Positions 7,130-14,791 are shown, numbered from the stretch's first letter. The stretch is DNA of 18,925 bases from Oscillospiraceae bacterium (GCA_016296635.1 JAEDIZ010000036.1:1-18925), one strand, 5' to 3'. Notes: generated from the sequence alone by a model not told the origin. Translations and numbers: made by a program.

Positions 7130-9232
7130 TCAGACAGAAAACAGCAGATCGGTGTAGGTGGGTACCGGCCAGAAATCGCTGGCCACCAGGGTTTCCAGAT
7201 GGTCGATGGTCTCACGCACCAGTGTCATCCGGCAGAAGATCTCGTCATGGCAGTATTCCATCTGTGTTTGGACGTCAAGCCCGGTGGGCATGGTTTCCAA
7301 AGCGGTCTTCAGTTCTGCCGCACGGTCAAGCAGCTGCTCATTCAGATGGCAGACAGAGCCGGCCAGCGCGGTTTCTACGCGGCAGCAGTCCTGCGACAGC
7401 GCCGAACGCTTGCGGAGAATGGTCTCACAGAGGTGGCTTTCATAGTTGGAGGCGGCATTGAGCAGCAGATGCTGCACCATGTCCACCAGTGTTGCGGCCT
7501 CAATGCGGATGATCTTGCAGTAGCTTTCCATGTGGATCTCGTGACGTGCCATGATTTCGGAGCGGGACAGAACACCGTGGCGGAGCATCAGCTCTGCATT
7601 CTTTCCATCAATGAAAGCAGGCAGCGCTTCTGCCGTGCAGGCATGGTTGGAAAGTCCGCGGCGCCCGGCCTCTTCCAGCCAGCTTTCATCATAGCCGTTG
7701 CCGCCGAAAAGAATACGGCGGTGGGCGCGAAGGGAATCGCGGATCAGCGTATGCAGGGCGGCTTCAAAATCGGTGGCTGCTTCCAGTTCATCTGCAAATT
7801 TGCTGAGAACGTCCGCGACCATGGTGTTGAGCGCAATGTTGGGGCCTGCCAGAGACTGGCTGGAGCCGGGCATACGGAACTCAAACTTGTTGCCCGTGAA
7901 GGCCACGGGAGAGGTGCGGTTGCGGTCGGTGGTATCCTGCGGAATGGCAGGCAGCACGTCAACGCCGATGCGCAGTCTGCTGCTCTGACGGTCCTGATAG
8001 TCGGTTTCGTCCACGATGGAGTCGATGATTGCTTCCAGCTCCGAGCCGACAAAGATGGAGATGACCGCGGGAGGCGCTTCCTGCGCGCCGAGACGGTGGT
8101 CATTGCCAGCAAAGGCAACAGTGGAGCGGAGCAGATCCTGATATTCATCCACAGCCTGAATGAATGCGGTCAAAAACAGAAGGAACTGTGCGCTCTGACT
8201 GGGCGTTTTGCCCGGGGAGAACAGATTCTTGCCGGTGTCGGTGCAGAGCGACCAGTTGTTGTGCTTGCCGGAGCCGTTGACGCCGGCAAAGGGCTTTTCA
8301 TGCAGCAGGCACACAAGTCCCTGCCGGTCAGCCACGGTCTTCATGACCTCCATGGTCAGCTGATTCTGATCGCAGGCGGTGTTGCAGTCGCAGTAAACGG
8401 GTGCCATCTCATGCTGCGAGGGAGCGACCTCGTTATGCTTGGTCTTGGCATAGATGCCGAGCTTCCAAAGCTCTTCATCCAGCTCCTGCATGAAGGCGGA
8501 AACGCGGGGACGGATGGCGCCGCAGTAGTGATCGTCCAGCTCCTGCGACTTGGGCGGCTTTGCGCCGAAAAGCGTGCGGCCCGTCATGCGCAGATCCTCG
8601 CGCTGGGCGTATAATTTTTTATCAACCAGAAAATATTCCTGCTCTGCACCGACCTGCGGAATGACCTTTTTCGTTTCCGTATCACCGAACAGACGCAGGA
8701 TCCGCAGCGCCTGACGGCTGACGGCGGAGATGGATCGCAGCAGCGGTGTCTTCTTATCCAGACTGTCGCCGGAATAAGAGCAGAAAACGGTGGGGATGCA
8801 GAGACTGCCGTCCTTGATAAAGGCACAGGCAGTGGGATCCCAGGCGGTATAGCCCCTTGCCTCAAAGGTGGCGCGCAGGCCGCCGGAGGGGAAGGAGGAG
8901 GCGTCCGGTTCGCCGCGAACCAGCTCCTTGCCGGAAAAATCCATAATGACACGCCCGCTGCCGGAAGGGCTGATAAAGCTGTCGTGCTTTTCCGCGGTGT
9001 AGCCGGTCATGGGCTGGAACCAATGCGTAAAGTGCGTGGCGCCGTGCTCCAGCGCCCAGGTCTTCATGCCGTCTGCAATATCGTTGGCGACGGCGAGACT
9101 CAGGGATCTGCCGTTCTGCAAGCACGAACGCCATTCGTCCATGCTTTGCTGCGGAACATACTGCGACATGGTTTCCTCATTAAATACACAGCTTCCAAAC
9201 AGCTCGGGAATACGTTCAGCGGTCTTACTCAT
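7130..9232 (-). CDS. glnN: Glutamine synthetase type III
   Basis: The 700-residue length is diagnostic of GSIII; GSI and GSII are 350-470. The enzyme joins ammonia and glutamate to glutamine using ATP, as a cytoplasmic double-ring dodecamer. Family features are the N-terminal domain starting near FGSCVFNEETM, GAEQEYFLVD (metal-site Glu), NEVAPSQHEMAPVY, the hallmark NGSGKHNNWS, and GNDHRLGAQEAPPAV. The C-terminal third (from about residue 470) is the extra helical region of type III. The ATG at 9232 follows AGGAGG at 8 nt, and MSKTAERIPELFG is a normal GSIII N-terminus; the open frame to 9295 covers the promoter. The PHP gene follows in the same operon. No glnR-like operator or riboswitch was recognised upstream. 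Confidence 0.96.
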   Translation of the reverse strand: MSKTAERIPELFGSCVFNEETMSQYVPQQSMDEWRSCLQNGRSLSLAVANDIADGMKTWALEHGATHFTHWFQPMTGYTAEKHDSFISPSGSGRVIMDFSGKELVRGEPDASSFPSGGLRATFEARGYTAWDPTACAFIKDGSLCIPTVFCSYSGDSLDKKTPLLRSISAVSRQALRILRLFGDTETKKVIPQVGAEQEYFLVDKKLYAQREDLRMTGRTLFGAKPPKSQELDDHYCGAIRPRVSAFMQELDEELWKLGIYAKTKHNEVAPSQHEMAPVYCDCNTACDQNQLTMEVMKTVADRQGLVCLLHEKPFAGVNGSGKHNNWSLCTDTGKNLFSPGKTPSQSAQFLLFLTAFIQAVDEYQDLLRSTVAFAGNDHRLGAQEAPPAVISIFVGSELEAIIDSIVDETDYQDRQSSRLRIGVDVLPAIPQDTTDRNRTSPVAFTGNKFEFRMPGSSQSLAGPNIALNTMVADVLSKFADELEAATDFEAALHTLIRDSLRAHRRILFGGNGYDESWLEEAGRRGLSNHACTAEALPAFIDGKNAELMLRHGVLSRSEIMARHEIHMESYCKIIRIEAATLVDMVQHLLLNAASNYESHLCETILRKRSALSQDCCRVETALAGSVCHLNEQLLDRAAELKTALETMPTGLDVQTQMEYCHDEIFCRMTLVRETIDHLETLVASDFWPVPTYTDLLFSV

Positions 9233-9266
9233 CGGAAGATCCTCCTGTCCATTAAAAGATGGAGAT

Positions 9267-9295
9267 ATTATATTTTTTTTGCACAGGTTTATCAA
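9267..9295 (-). promoter_or_regulatory. Sigma-A promoter of glnN-hisK
   Basis: Reading the minus strand, TTGATA (9295-9290) and a perfect TATAAT (9272-9267) are 17 nt apart, and the spacer ends in eight A. Transcription would start near 9260, about 28 nt before the glnN ATG. The leader carries AGGAGG. Confidence 0.85.
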
Positions 9296-9398
9296 GTAGA
9301 AAATAGAGAATCCGAATTTTTCTGCGATCTTTCAGAATTCTACTTCCATTTTTTCGACTTTTCGGGTAAACTGACAAAAAAGGAAAGGCGGCGGCGAA

Positions 9399-9944
9399 AT
9401 GAAACTGATGATTGCGTCCGATCTGCACGGATCGGCTTACTGGTGTAGGAAAATGCTGGAATGTTTTGAAAAGGAGCAGGCGCAGAAGCTCGTGTTTTTG
9501 GGAGACATTTTGTACCACGGCCCGCGCAATGATCTGCCGCGTGAATATGCGCCCAAGCAGGTCATCGCCATGCTTAACCCGCTGGCAGACAGAATCCTTG
9601 CGGTGCGCGGCAACTGCGAGGCAGAGGTCGATCAGATGGTGCTGCAGTTCCCGGTGATGGCGGACTATGCGGCGATTTTTGAAGGCAGCAGAACGATCTG
9701 GCTGACCCATGGACATATTTTCAACAAAGCAAATCCTCTGCCGTTTTCCAAAGACGATGTTTTGCTGCACGGGCATACCCATGTGCCGGCCTGCGAAGAC
9801 TGCGGCACATGGTGGTATCTCAATCCCGGCTCTGTTTCGATTCCGAAGGAGGATTCTCCCAACAGCTACATGATCTATGAAGACGGCACCTTCTTCTGGA
9901 AAAAGCTCGAAACTGGCGAAATATACAGAACAGAAACGGTCTGA
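9399..9944 (+). CDS. yfcE: YfcE-type metallophosphoesterase (phosphodiesterase)
   Basis: This 181-residue calcineurin-like phosphoesterase has all metal-binding motifs: Asp8-x-His10 (SDLHGS), Asp36 (FLGDILYHGPRND), Asn72 (RGNCEAE), His104 (LTHGH), and His126/His128 (HGHTH). The short form with GPRN after the second motif matches YfcE, which cleaves model phosphodiesters with manganese; its physiological substrate is unknown. The ATG at 9399 has AAAGG about 10 nt upstream. A possible promoter is TTCCAT-17-TAAACT (-10 at 9367-9372), which is weak. It diverges from glnN across 166 bp and converges on dnaK, sharing a terminator with it. Confidence 0.93.
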   Translation: MKLMIASDLHGSAYWCRKMLECFEKEQAQKLVFLGDILYHGPRNDLPREYAPKQVIAMLNPLADRILAVRGNCEAEVDQMVLQFPVMADYAAIFEGSRTIWLTHGHIFNKANPLPFSKDDVLLHGHTHVPACEDCGTWWYLNPGSVSIPKEDSPNSYMIYEDGTFFWKKLETGEIYRTETV

Positions 9945-9950
9945 CAACAG

Positions 9951-9986
9951 AAAAACACCCCATCCGGCAGGATGGGGTGTTTTTTT
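9951..9986. terminator. Bidirectional intrinsic terminator between yfcE and dnaK
   Basis: A perfect 11-bp stem (ACACCCCATCC with GGATGGGGTGT, 9955-9965 and 9970-9980) has a GGCA loop, with A-rich sequence on the left and six T on the right. The right-hand T-tract overlaps the complement of the dnaK TAA stop. It serves both convergent genes. Confidence 0.93.
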
Positions 9987-11793
9987 AATTGTCTACGCTT
10001 TCAAATTCGGCGTCCATGGTTTCGTCATCGAACGCATCGTTGGGATTGGAATAATCTGCGCTGCCGCGGTACTGGGCGTTGGGGTCGATGTTGATGCCTG
10101 CCTGCTGCAGAACGGCCTCCAGCCGGTTCGCGGCGTCATTCATCTGCGCGGGATCCTTACTCTTGATGGCGCGTTTGGTGTTTTTGACAGCCTCGGCAAC
10201 CATGGCCTTGTTCTCCCGGGACATGTTTTTGAGCCCGGCACCTGCCTGATAGATCAGTTGCTCACAGTGATCCTTTGCGGTGGCTTCGGCCTTCAGCTTT
10301 GCGTCCTCAGCTGCATAGCGCTGCGCATCGCGCACGGCGCGGTCGATGTCCTCGCGGCTCATGTTGGAGGAGGCGGTGATGGTGATTTCCTGCGCCTTGC
10401 CGGTATCAAGATCCTTCGCGGAAACATTGACGATGCCGTTGGCGTCGATGGAGAAGGTGACCTCGATCTGCGGCACGCCGCGGGGTGCGCGGCGGATGCC
10501 GGTCAGCTGGAATCGCCCCAGCTCCTTGTTCTGATGCGCCATGGGGCGCTCACCCTGCAGAACATGGATATCAACGGAACTCTGGAAGGGAGCTGCCGTG
10601 GTGAAAATCTGACTTTTGCGGATGGGGAGGGTGGTGTTGCGTTCAATGATGCGGGTGCAGACACCGCCCAGCGTTTCTATGCCGAGGCTCAGCGGTGTGA
10701 CATCAAGCAGCAGAAGACCGGTTACATTGCCGGAAAGCACACCGCCCTGCAGGCAGGCGCCCATGGCAACGCACTCGTCGGGATTGATGCCCTTGAAGGG
10801 GTTAAGCCCCGTGATCCTTGCGACCAGCTCCTGCACTGCGGGAATGCGGCTGGAGCCGCCTACCATCAAGACCTTGCTGAGCTGGCTGATGGAGATACCG
10901 GAATCATTGATGGCCTGATTGACCGGATCCCGGGTGGCCTGCACCAGATGGTAGGTCAGGTCGTTGAACTTCGCACGGGAAAGAGAAATGTCCATGTGCA
11001 ACGGCCCATTTTTGCCGACAGCGAGATAGGGCAGGGAAATCGTTGTTTCACTCATGCTGGACAGTTCGATTTTTGCCTTCTCCGCTGCCTCACGCAGACG
11101 CTGCATGGCAACCGGATCCCGGGAAAGGTCCATGCGATTTTCTTTTTTAAATGCATCAACGAGATAATCCACAACGGCCTGATCGAAATCGTCACCGCCG
11201 AGATGGTTGTTGCCTGCGGTGGCAAGGACTTCGATGACGCCGGAGGAGATATCGAGAATGGAAACATCAAAGGTGCCGCCGCCGAGATCATAGACCATGA
11301 TCTTCTGACTCTGCTCCTTATCGATGCCGTAGGCAAGCGCGGCGGCGGTGGGCTCGTTGATGATGCGCTGGACATTAAGACCGGCAATCTTGCCGGCGTC
11401 TTTGGTGGCCTGCCGCTGGGCGTCTGTAAAATAGGCGGGGACGGTGATGACGGCCTCGGTGACCGGCTCGCCGAGATAGCTTTCTGCATCCGCTTTCAGC
11501 TTCTGCAGAATCATGGCGGAGATTTCCTGCGGGGTATACTTATGACCGTCAATATTGACCTTATAGTTGCTGCCCATCTGCCGCTTGATGGAGGAAACGG
11601 TTCTGTCGTGGTTTGTCACGGCCTGCCGCTTGGCAAGGCTGCCCACCATGCGCTCACCGGTTTTGGAAAAAGCAACCACGGAGGGGGTGGTTCTGCCGCC
11701 CTCAGCGTTGGGGATGATGACGCTTTCGCCGCCTTCCATCACGGCCACGCAGGAATTGGTGGTGCCGAGATCGATGCCGATAATCTTTGACAT
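9985..11793 (-). CDS. dnaK: Hsp70 chaperone DnaK
   Basis: The 602-residue ATP-dependent chaperone has an intact nucleotide-binding domain: IGIDLGTTNSCVAVMEGG at the N-terminus, VYDLGGGTFDVSILD, NEPTAAALAYG, and VMLVGGSSRIP-type sequence (KVLMVGGSSRIPAVQEL). The interdomain linker and start of the substrate domain read LLLLDVTPLSLGIET, and a helical lid runs to the acidic C-terminus MDAEFESVDN. The length fits the Gram-positive type, which lacks an insertion present in proteobacterial DnaK. AGGAGG lies 7 nt before the ATG and overlaps the grpE stop codon. It is last in a J-protein, GrpE, DnaK operon rather than the canonical hrcA-grpE-dnaK-dnaJ order, so it may be a second DnaK of this genome. 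No CIRCE operator was found upstream. Confidence 0.97.
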   Translation of the reverse strand: MSKIIGIDLGTTNSCVAVMEGGESVIIPNAEGGRTTPSVVAFSKTGERMVGSLAKRQAVTNHDRTVSSIKRQMGSNYKVNIDGHKYTPQEISAMILQKLKADAESYLGEPVTEAVITVPAYFTDAQRQATKDAGKIAGLNVQRIINEPTAAALAYGIDKEQSQKIMVYDLGGGTFDVSILDISSGVIEVLATAGNNHLGGDDFDQAVVDYLVDAFKKENRMDLSRDPVAMQRLREAAEKAKIELSSMSETTISLPYLAVGKNGPLHMDISLSRAKFNDLTYHLVQATRDPVNQAINDSGISISQLSKVLMVGGSSRIPAVQELVARITGLNPFKGINPDECVAMGACLQGGVLSGNVTGLLLLDVTPLSLGIETLGGVCTRIIERNTTLPIRKSQIFTTAAPFQSSVDIHVLQGERPMAHQNKELGRFQLTGIRRAPRGVPQIEVTFSIDANGIVNVSAKDLDTGKAQEITITASSNMSREDIDRAVRDAQRYAAEDAKLKAEATAKDHCEQLIYQAGAGLKNMSRENKAMVAEAVKNTKRAIKSKDPAQMNDAANRLEAVLQQAGINIDPNAQYRGSADYSNPNDAFDDETMDAEFESVDN

Positions 11794-11804
11794 ACGGGTT
11801 CCTC

Positions 11805-12233
11805 CTAGTTTGCAACCACCACTTTGGCGTGGCGGATCACTTCTTCATCCATGGTAAAGCCGGTCAGAATGACCTGCGCGACAACCTCTTCGCCGAGGGC
11901 CGGATCGGTGATATGCTCGACGGCCTCGTGGTAGTCGGGATTGAAGCATCTGCCCTGCGACTGCATGGGCACAACCTTCATTTCCGACAGCTTTTCCAGC
12001 AGCTTCTGCCGGATCAGCTCGATGCCGTGATAAAAAGCCTCATCCTGACAAGGGCACGCCAGCGCTCTGTCCAGATCGTCATAGATCGGCAGAAATTCCG
12101 TGATGATGCGTTTGACGGCGTCGGTGTCTGTGCGGGCAAGCTGATTCTGCGTGCGCGCGCGGTAATTGCGATATTCGGCCTCCAGCGCCTGATAGCGCTC
12201 ATCCGGCGCTTCCTTTTTTCCGAAAAGTCCCAT
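11805..12233 (-). CDS. grpE: GrpE nucleotide exchange factor (short form)
   Basis: The 142-residue protein releases ADP from DnaK. The N-terminal coiled-coil region (about residues 10-60, RYQALEAEYRNYRARTQNQL) is followed by the four-helix part and the C-terminal beta domain, with NPDYHEAVEHITDP and HAKVVVAN matching the GrpE signature. It is clearly shorter than the usual 180-200 residues because the disordered acidic N-terminus and part of the long helix are missing. It starts 1 nt after the J-protein stop, with AGGAGAG inside that gene, and ends 11 nt before dnaK, so the three are translationally coupled. The short helix may change its temperature response, which is inference. Confidence 0.93.
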   Translation of the reverse strand: MGLFGKKEAPDERYQALEAEYRNYRARTQNQLARTDTDAVKRIITEFLPIYDDLDRALACPCQDEAFYHGIELIRQKLLEKLSEMKVVPMQSQGRCFNPDYHEAVEHITDPALGEEVVAQVILTGFTMDEEVIRHAKVVVAN

Positions 12234-12234
12234 A

Positions 12235-12858
12235 TCAACTCTCCTGTGAACTGCCGGAGCCCCAGCCGTAGGTGAACTGCTGCGCCTGCTGCGATTCGCC
12301 GGTTTCCGGGAAACTGTAATAGCGGGAATAATAGCCGGGGCCGAGATAGCGGTATCCGCAGCCGCCGAAGAGAGAGGCCAGCAGCTGAAGCATGAGCCAG
12401 ATCAGCAGAAGCCTTGTCAGAAAGCCCGGACGGCGGCGGGGACGGTAAGTCCACTGGTATTGGTTCTGCCGATCCTGACTGCCGTCTGGCTGCTCGTTTT
12501 GAGAATAGGTATACCGATAATACTGCTGTCCCTGCTGATTCCGGCTTTGATTCTGCGCACCCCAGAAAGCGGCGAAGGGATCAAAATCGTCATCTGCGTA
12601 AGCAGTCTGGGAGTATTGCTGACGGTAAGCCTGCTGCGAAGCCTGCCGCTGCTGACTCTGCTGATACTGGCGGTATGCCTGCGGATTTTTCACCGCATCG
12701 TAGGCTTCATTGATTTCGTTCATTTTCTGCGCAGCGGAGGCATCGCCGGGGTTCAGATCGGGATGGTACTGCTTTGCCAGACGGCGGTAGGCCTGCTTGA
12801 TTTCCTCTTCGCTGGCATTTTGGGAAACGCCGAGTACCTGAAACGGATCTCTTGTCAT
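12235..12858 (-). CDS. J-domain protein with Gln/Tyr-rich linker and C-terminal transmembrane segment
   Basis: This 207-residue co-chaperone would stimulate the ATPase of the DnaK encoded two genes downstream. The J domain occupies residues 4-58 with the essential HPD at 32-34 (AKQYHPDLNPGD). Residues 60-140 are rich in Gln, Tyr, Ser and Asn. A basic RPRRRP precedes a hydrophobic helix at about 145-166 (FLTRLLLIWLMLQLLASLFG), then comes a Tyr/Gly/Ser-rich tail of about 40 residues. There are no zinc fingers or substrate-binding domains, so it is not canonical DnaJ. The positive charges suggest the J domain faces the cytoplasm. The ATG at 12858 has AAGGAGG 7 nt upstream; the upstream open frame to 13056 crosses the promoter and a terminator and is not coding. 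Confidence 0.9.
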   Translation of the reverse strand: MTRDPFQVLGVSQNASEEEIKQAYRRLAKQYHPDLNPGDASAAQKMNEINEAYDAVKNPQAYRQYQQSQQRQASQQAYRQQYSQTAYADDDFDPFAAFWGAQNQSRNQQGQQYYRYTYSQNEQPDGSQDRQNQYQWTYRPRRRPGFLTRLLLIWLMLQLLASLFGGCGYRYLGPGYYSRYYSFPETGESQQAQQFTYGWGSGSSQES

Positions 12859-12892
12859 GCGATTGCCTCCTTTCCTGCTTTTAGTATGACCC

Positions 12893-12924
12893 ATTATACA
12901 GCCTTTGCTTCCGGGATTTGTGAA
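12893..12924 (-). promoter_or_regulatory. Candidate promoter of the J-protein/grpE/dnaK operon
   Basis: On the minus strand a perfect TATAAT (12898-12893) lies 35 nt before the J-protein ATG. TTCACA (12924-12919), one mismatch from consensus, lies 20 nt further up, which is longer than the usual 17. No CIRCE inverted repeat (TTAGCACTC/GAGTGCTAA) is present, so HrcA control is not supported. Confidence 0.5.
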
Positions 12925-12956
12925 TCTTTTTTTAACGATGCCGCAATTCAGAAAGG

Positions 12957-12979
12957 AAAAATCGCTTTTTAGAAGCGAT
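12957..12979 (-). terminator. Weak second hairpin downstream of trpB
   Basis: A 7-bp stem (ATCGCTT with AAGCGAT, loop of 5) is followed on the minus strand by TTTTCC. It lies after the main trpB terminator and before the chaperone promoter and could act as a back-up terminator. The stem is short. Confidence 0.4.
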
Positions 12980-13015
12980 CCTGCGAAAAAAGGCGCAGAC
13001 AAGGGCGGCAGACAG

Positions 13016-13049
13016 AAAAACACGGCTTCCTCCGAAGCGGAAGCCGTGT
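13016..13049 (-). terminator. Intrinsic terminator of trpB2
   Basis: On the minus strand, 16 nt after the trpB stop, a perfect 10-bp stem (CACGGCTTCC with GGAAGCCGTG, 13039-13048 and 13021-13030), extendable by one A-T pair, has an 8-nt loop and is followed by TTTTT (13020-13016). Confidence 0.85.
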
Positions 13050-13064
13050 AAATCAAAAGATAAA

Positions 13065-14435
13065 TCAGTCAATGTCGGGCAGGTTTTTCAAGGAAGCCTC
13101 GATGTCTGCATCGGTGGGGATATAGTCGGTCATGGTGCCGTCGTTGTAGTTGGCATAAGCGTAGAGATCGAAGTAGCCGGTACCGGTCAGACCGAAGAGA
13201 ATGGTCTTCTCCTCGCCGGTTTCCTTGCACTTGAGCGCCTCGTCGATGGCGGCGCGGATGGCGTGACTGGATTCCGGGGCGGGCAGGATGCCTTCGGTAC
13301 GGGCGAAAAGCTGTGCAGCCTCAAAGACCTTGGTCTGTTCCACGGAGCGGGCTTCTATGTAGCCGTCGTGATAGAGCTGGGAGAGGATGCTGCTCATGCC
13401 ATGATAGCGCAGACCGCCTGCGTGGTTGGGCGAGGGCATGAAGCCGGAGCCGAGGGTGTACATCTTTGCCAGCGGGCAGACCATGCCGGTATCGCAGAAA
13501 TCGTAGGCAAATTTGCCGCGGGTCAGACTCGGGCAGGATGCGGGTTCCACGGCGATGATCTGATAGTCTGCTTCGCCACGGAGCTTTTCGCCCATGAACG
13601 GGGCAATCAGGCCACCGAGGTTGGAGCCGCCGCCGGCGCAGCCGATGATCATATCGGGCTTGATGCCGTACTTATCCATGGCGATCTTGCTTTCCAGACC
13701 GATCACGGACTGATGCAGCAGAACCTGATTGAGAACGCTGCCGAGCACGTAGCGGTAGCCGGGTGTGGAAACGGCTGCTTCAACGGCTTCGGAGATGGCG
13801 CAGCCGAGGCTGCCGCCGGTGCCGGGATGTGCGGCGAGAATGGCGCGGCCGACATTGGTGGTGTCGGAGGGAGAAGGCGTGACCGAAGCGCCGTAGGTGC
13901 GCATGACTTCGCGGCGGAAGGGCTTCTGCTCGTAGCTGACCTTGACCATGTAGACCTTGCAGTCAAGACCGAGATAGCCGCAGGCCATGGAAAGCGCGGT
14001 GCCCCACTGGCCGGCGCCGGTCTCTGTCGTGACGCCCTTCAGACCCTGATTCTTGGCGTAATAGGCCTGGGCGATGGCGGAGTTCAGCTTGTGAGAGCCG
14101 GAGGTGTTGTTGCCTTCGAACTTGTAGTAGATCTTTGCCGGGGTCTGCAGCTTTTCCTCCAGACAGTATGCGCGGACCAGCGGCGACGGACGGTACATTT
14201 TGTAGAAATCGCGGATCTGCTGCGGGATCTCAAAATCGCGGGTATCGTTGTCCAGCTCCTGCTTTACCAGCTCGTCGCAGAAAACCGGCTGAAGATCTTC
14301 TGCCGTGACCGGCTGATGGGTCGCGGGACTCAGCAGGGGAGCGGGCTTGTTTTTCATGTCCGCGCGGAGGTTATACCATGTTTTCGGCATTTCCTCTTCG
14401 TTGAGATAGATTTTGTACGGAATTTGCTGTGTCAT
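13065..14435 (-). CDS. trpB: TrpB2-type tryptophan synthase beta chain (TrpB-like)
   Basis: The 456-residue PLP enzyme condenses indole with serine (or phosphoserine) to give tryptophan. The long N-terminal extension and RPSPLVRAYCLEEKL mark the TrpB2 branch, which usually lacks a TrpA partner; none is adjacent. Lys116 in NNTSGSHKLNSA is the Schiff-base lysine. TETGAGQWG carries the catalytic Glu, and GCAGGGSNLGG binds the PLP phosphate. The ATG at 14435 is preceded by AAAGGTGG at 8 nt and starts MTQQIPYKIYLNEEEMP. It is a single-gene unit, driven by a consensus promoter through a Trp T-box leader and ended by its own hairpin. It probably salvages indole, which is inferred from the lack of other trp genes here. 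Confidence 0.95.
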   Translation of the reverse strand: MTQQIPYKIYLNEEEMPKTWYNLRADMKNKPAPLLSPATHQPVTAEDLQPVFCDELVKQELDNDTRDFEIPQQIRDFYKMYRPSPLVRAYCLEEKLQTPAKIYYKFEGNNTSGSHKLNSAIAQAYYAKNQGLKGVTTETGAGQWGTALSMACGYLGLDCKVYMVKVSYEQKPFRREVMRTYGASVTPSPSDTTNVGRAILAAHPGTGGSLGCAISEAVEAAVSTPGYRYVLGSVLNQVLLHQSVIGLESKIAMDKYGIKPDMIIGCAGGGSNLGGLIAPFMGEKLRGEADYQIIAVEPASCPSLTRGKFAYDFCDTGMVCPLAKMYTLGSGFMPSPNHAGGLRYHGMSSILSQLYHDGYIEARSVEQTKVFEAAQLFARTEGILPAPESSHAIRAAIDEALKCKETGEEKTILFGLTGTGYFDLYAYANYNDGTMTDYIPTDADIEASLKNLPDID

Positions 14436-14471
14436 AGTTTTTTCCACCTTTCCTGAATTTGCGGGACAAAT

Positions 14472-14515
14472 AAAAAATTCCTGTCCCACAGTAGTTTTTA
14501 CTGCTGGGACAGGAA
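14472..14515 (-). terminator. Regulated terminator of the trpB2 T-box
   Basis: The outer stem is 11 bp (TTCCTGTCCCA, 14515-14505, with TGGGACAGGAA, 14488-14478). A one-base bulge and an inner CAGTA/TACTG stem cap it, and TTTTTT follows (14477-14472). The 5' arm is shared with the antiterminator. Confidence 0.93.
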
Positions 14516-14743
14516 ATATGATCTTCCTGCGGTGCCACCCGGCTTGACGCTTGCGCGCCCACTTTGCGTATGCTGCTACATACCGGCCTTTTCTAACGGA
14601 GCGCCTTTCTCCGGCTCGCCTACTGCATTCGGCTTGCCCTCAGAAGCCCATTCGATCCGGGACCCAACACCGCACTCACACCACCGGCGGCTCTCTTTGG
14701 ATGGATGATCCGAACTTACTTACACTTCTTCAACGGTTTGTAT
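14472..14743 (-). promoter_or_regulatory. Trp T-box leader (tRNA-Trp sensing riboswitch) of trpB2
   Basis: The leader of about 270 nt before trpB2 has all main T-box parts. Stem I contains AGAGAG and a specifier loop reading GAA-UGG-G (14653-14647), so the specifier is UGG, the tryptophan codon; it is closed by AGAAG/CUUCU. The T-box sequence GGGUGGCACCGC lies near 14541-14530, with UGGC at 14537-14534 pairing with the tRNA end. Its C fits G73 of bacterial tRNA-Trp. The antiterminator forms GGG and CAGGAA with TTCCTG and CCC. The competing terminator uses the same TTCCTGTCCC. Uncharged tRNA-Trp should therefore switch trpB2 on. The class is certain from sequence; the ligand rests on two matching positions. 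Confidence 0.94.
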
Positions 14744-14749
14744 GGCTGG

Positions 14750-14778
14750 ATTATAGTACGGCGAATTTTATTTGTCAA
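14750..14778 (-). promoter_or_regulatory. Consensus sigma-A promoter of the trpB2 T-box unit
   Basis: On the minus strand a perfect TTGACA (14778-14773) and a perfect TATAAT (14755-14750) are separated by exactly 17 nt. Transcription would start near 14743, just upstream of T-box stem I. Such a strong promoter fits a gene controlled mainly by attenuation. Confidence 0.93.
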
Positions 14779-14791
14779 GCAGAAAATTTTT

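Noticed and set aside
6293..8614. A 773-codon plus-strand open frame opposite glnN and the PHP gene
   Set aside because: It is antisense to two clear enzymes, has no ribosome binding site, and runs through the bidirectional terminator. It arises because the real genes rarely use TTA, CTA and TCA codons.
9877..11790. A 637-codon plus-strand open frame opposite dnaK
   Set aside because: Long open frames antisense to hsp70 genes are a known codon-bias artefact. This one starts inside yfcE, crosses a strong terminator and has no family resemblance.
12859..13064. CIRCE operator before the chaperone operon
   Set aside because: I looked for TTAGCACTC-N9-GAGTGCTAA on both strands and found nothing close.
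13263..14456. A 397-codon plus-strand open frame opposite trpB2
   Set aside because: It is a shadow of a gene with clear PLP-enzyme motifs and has no start signals.
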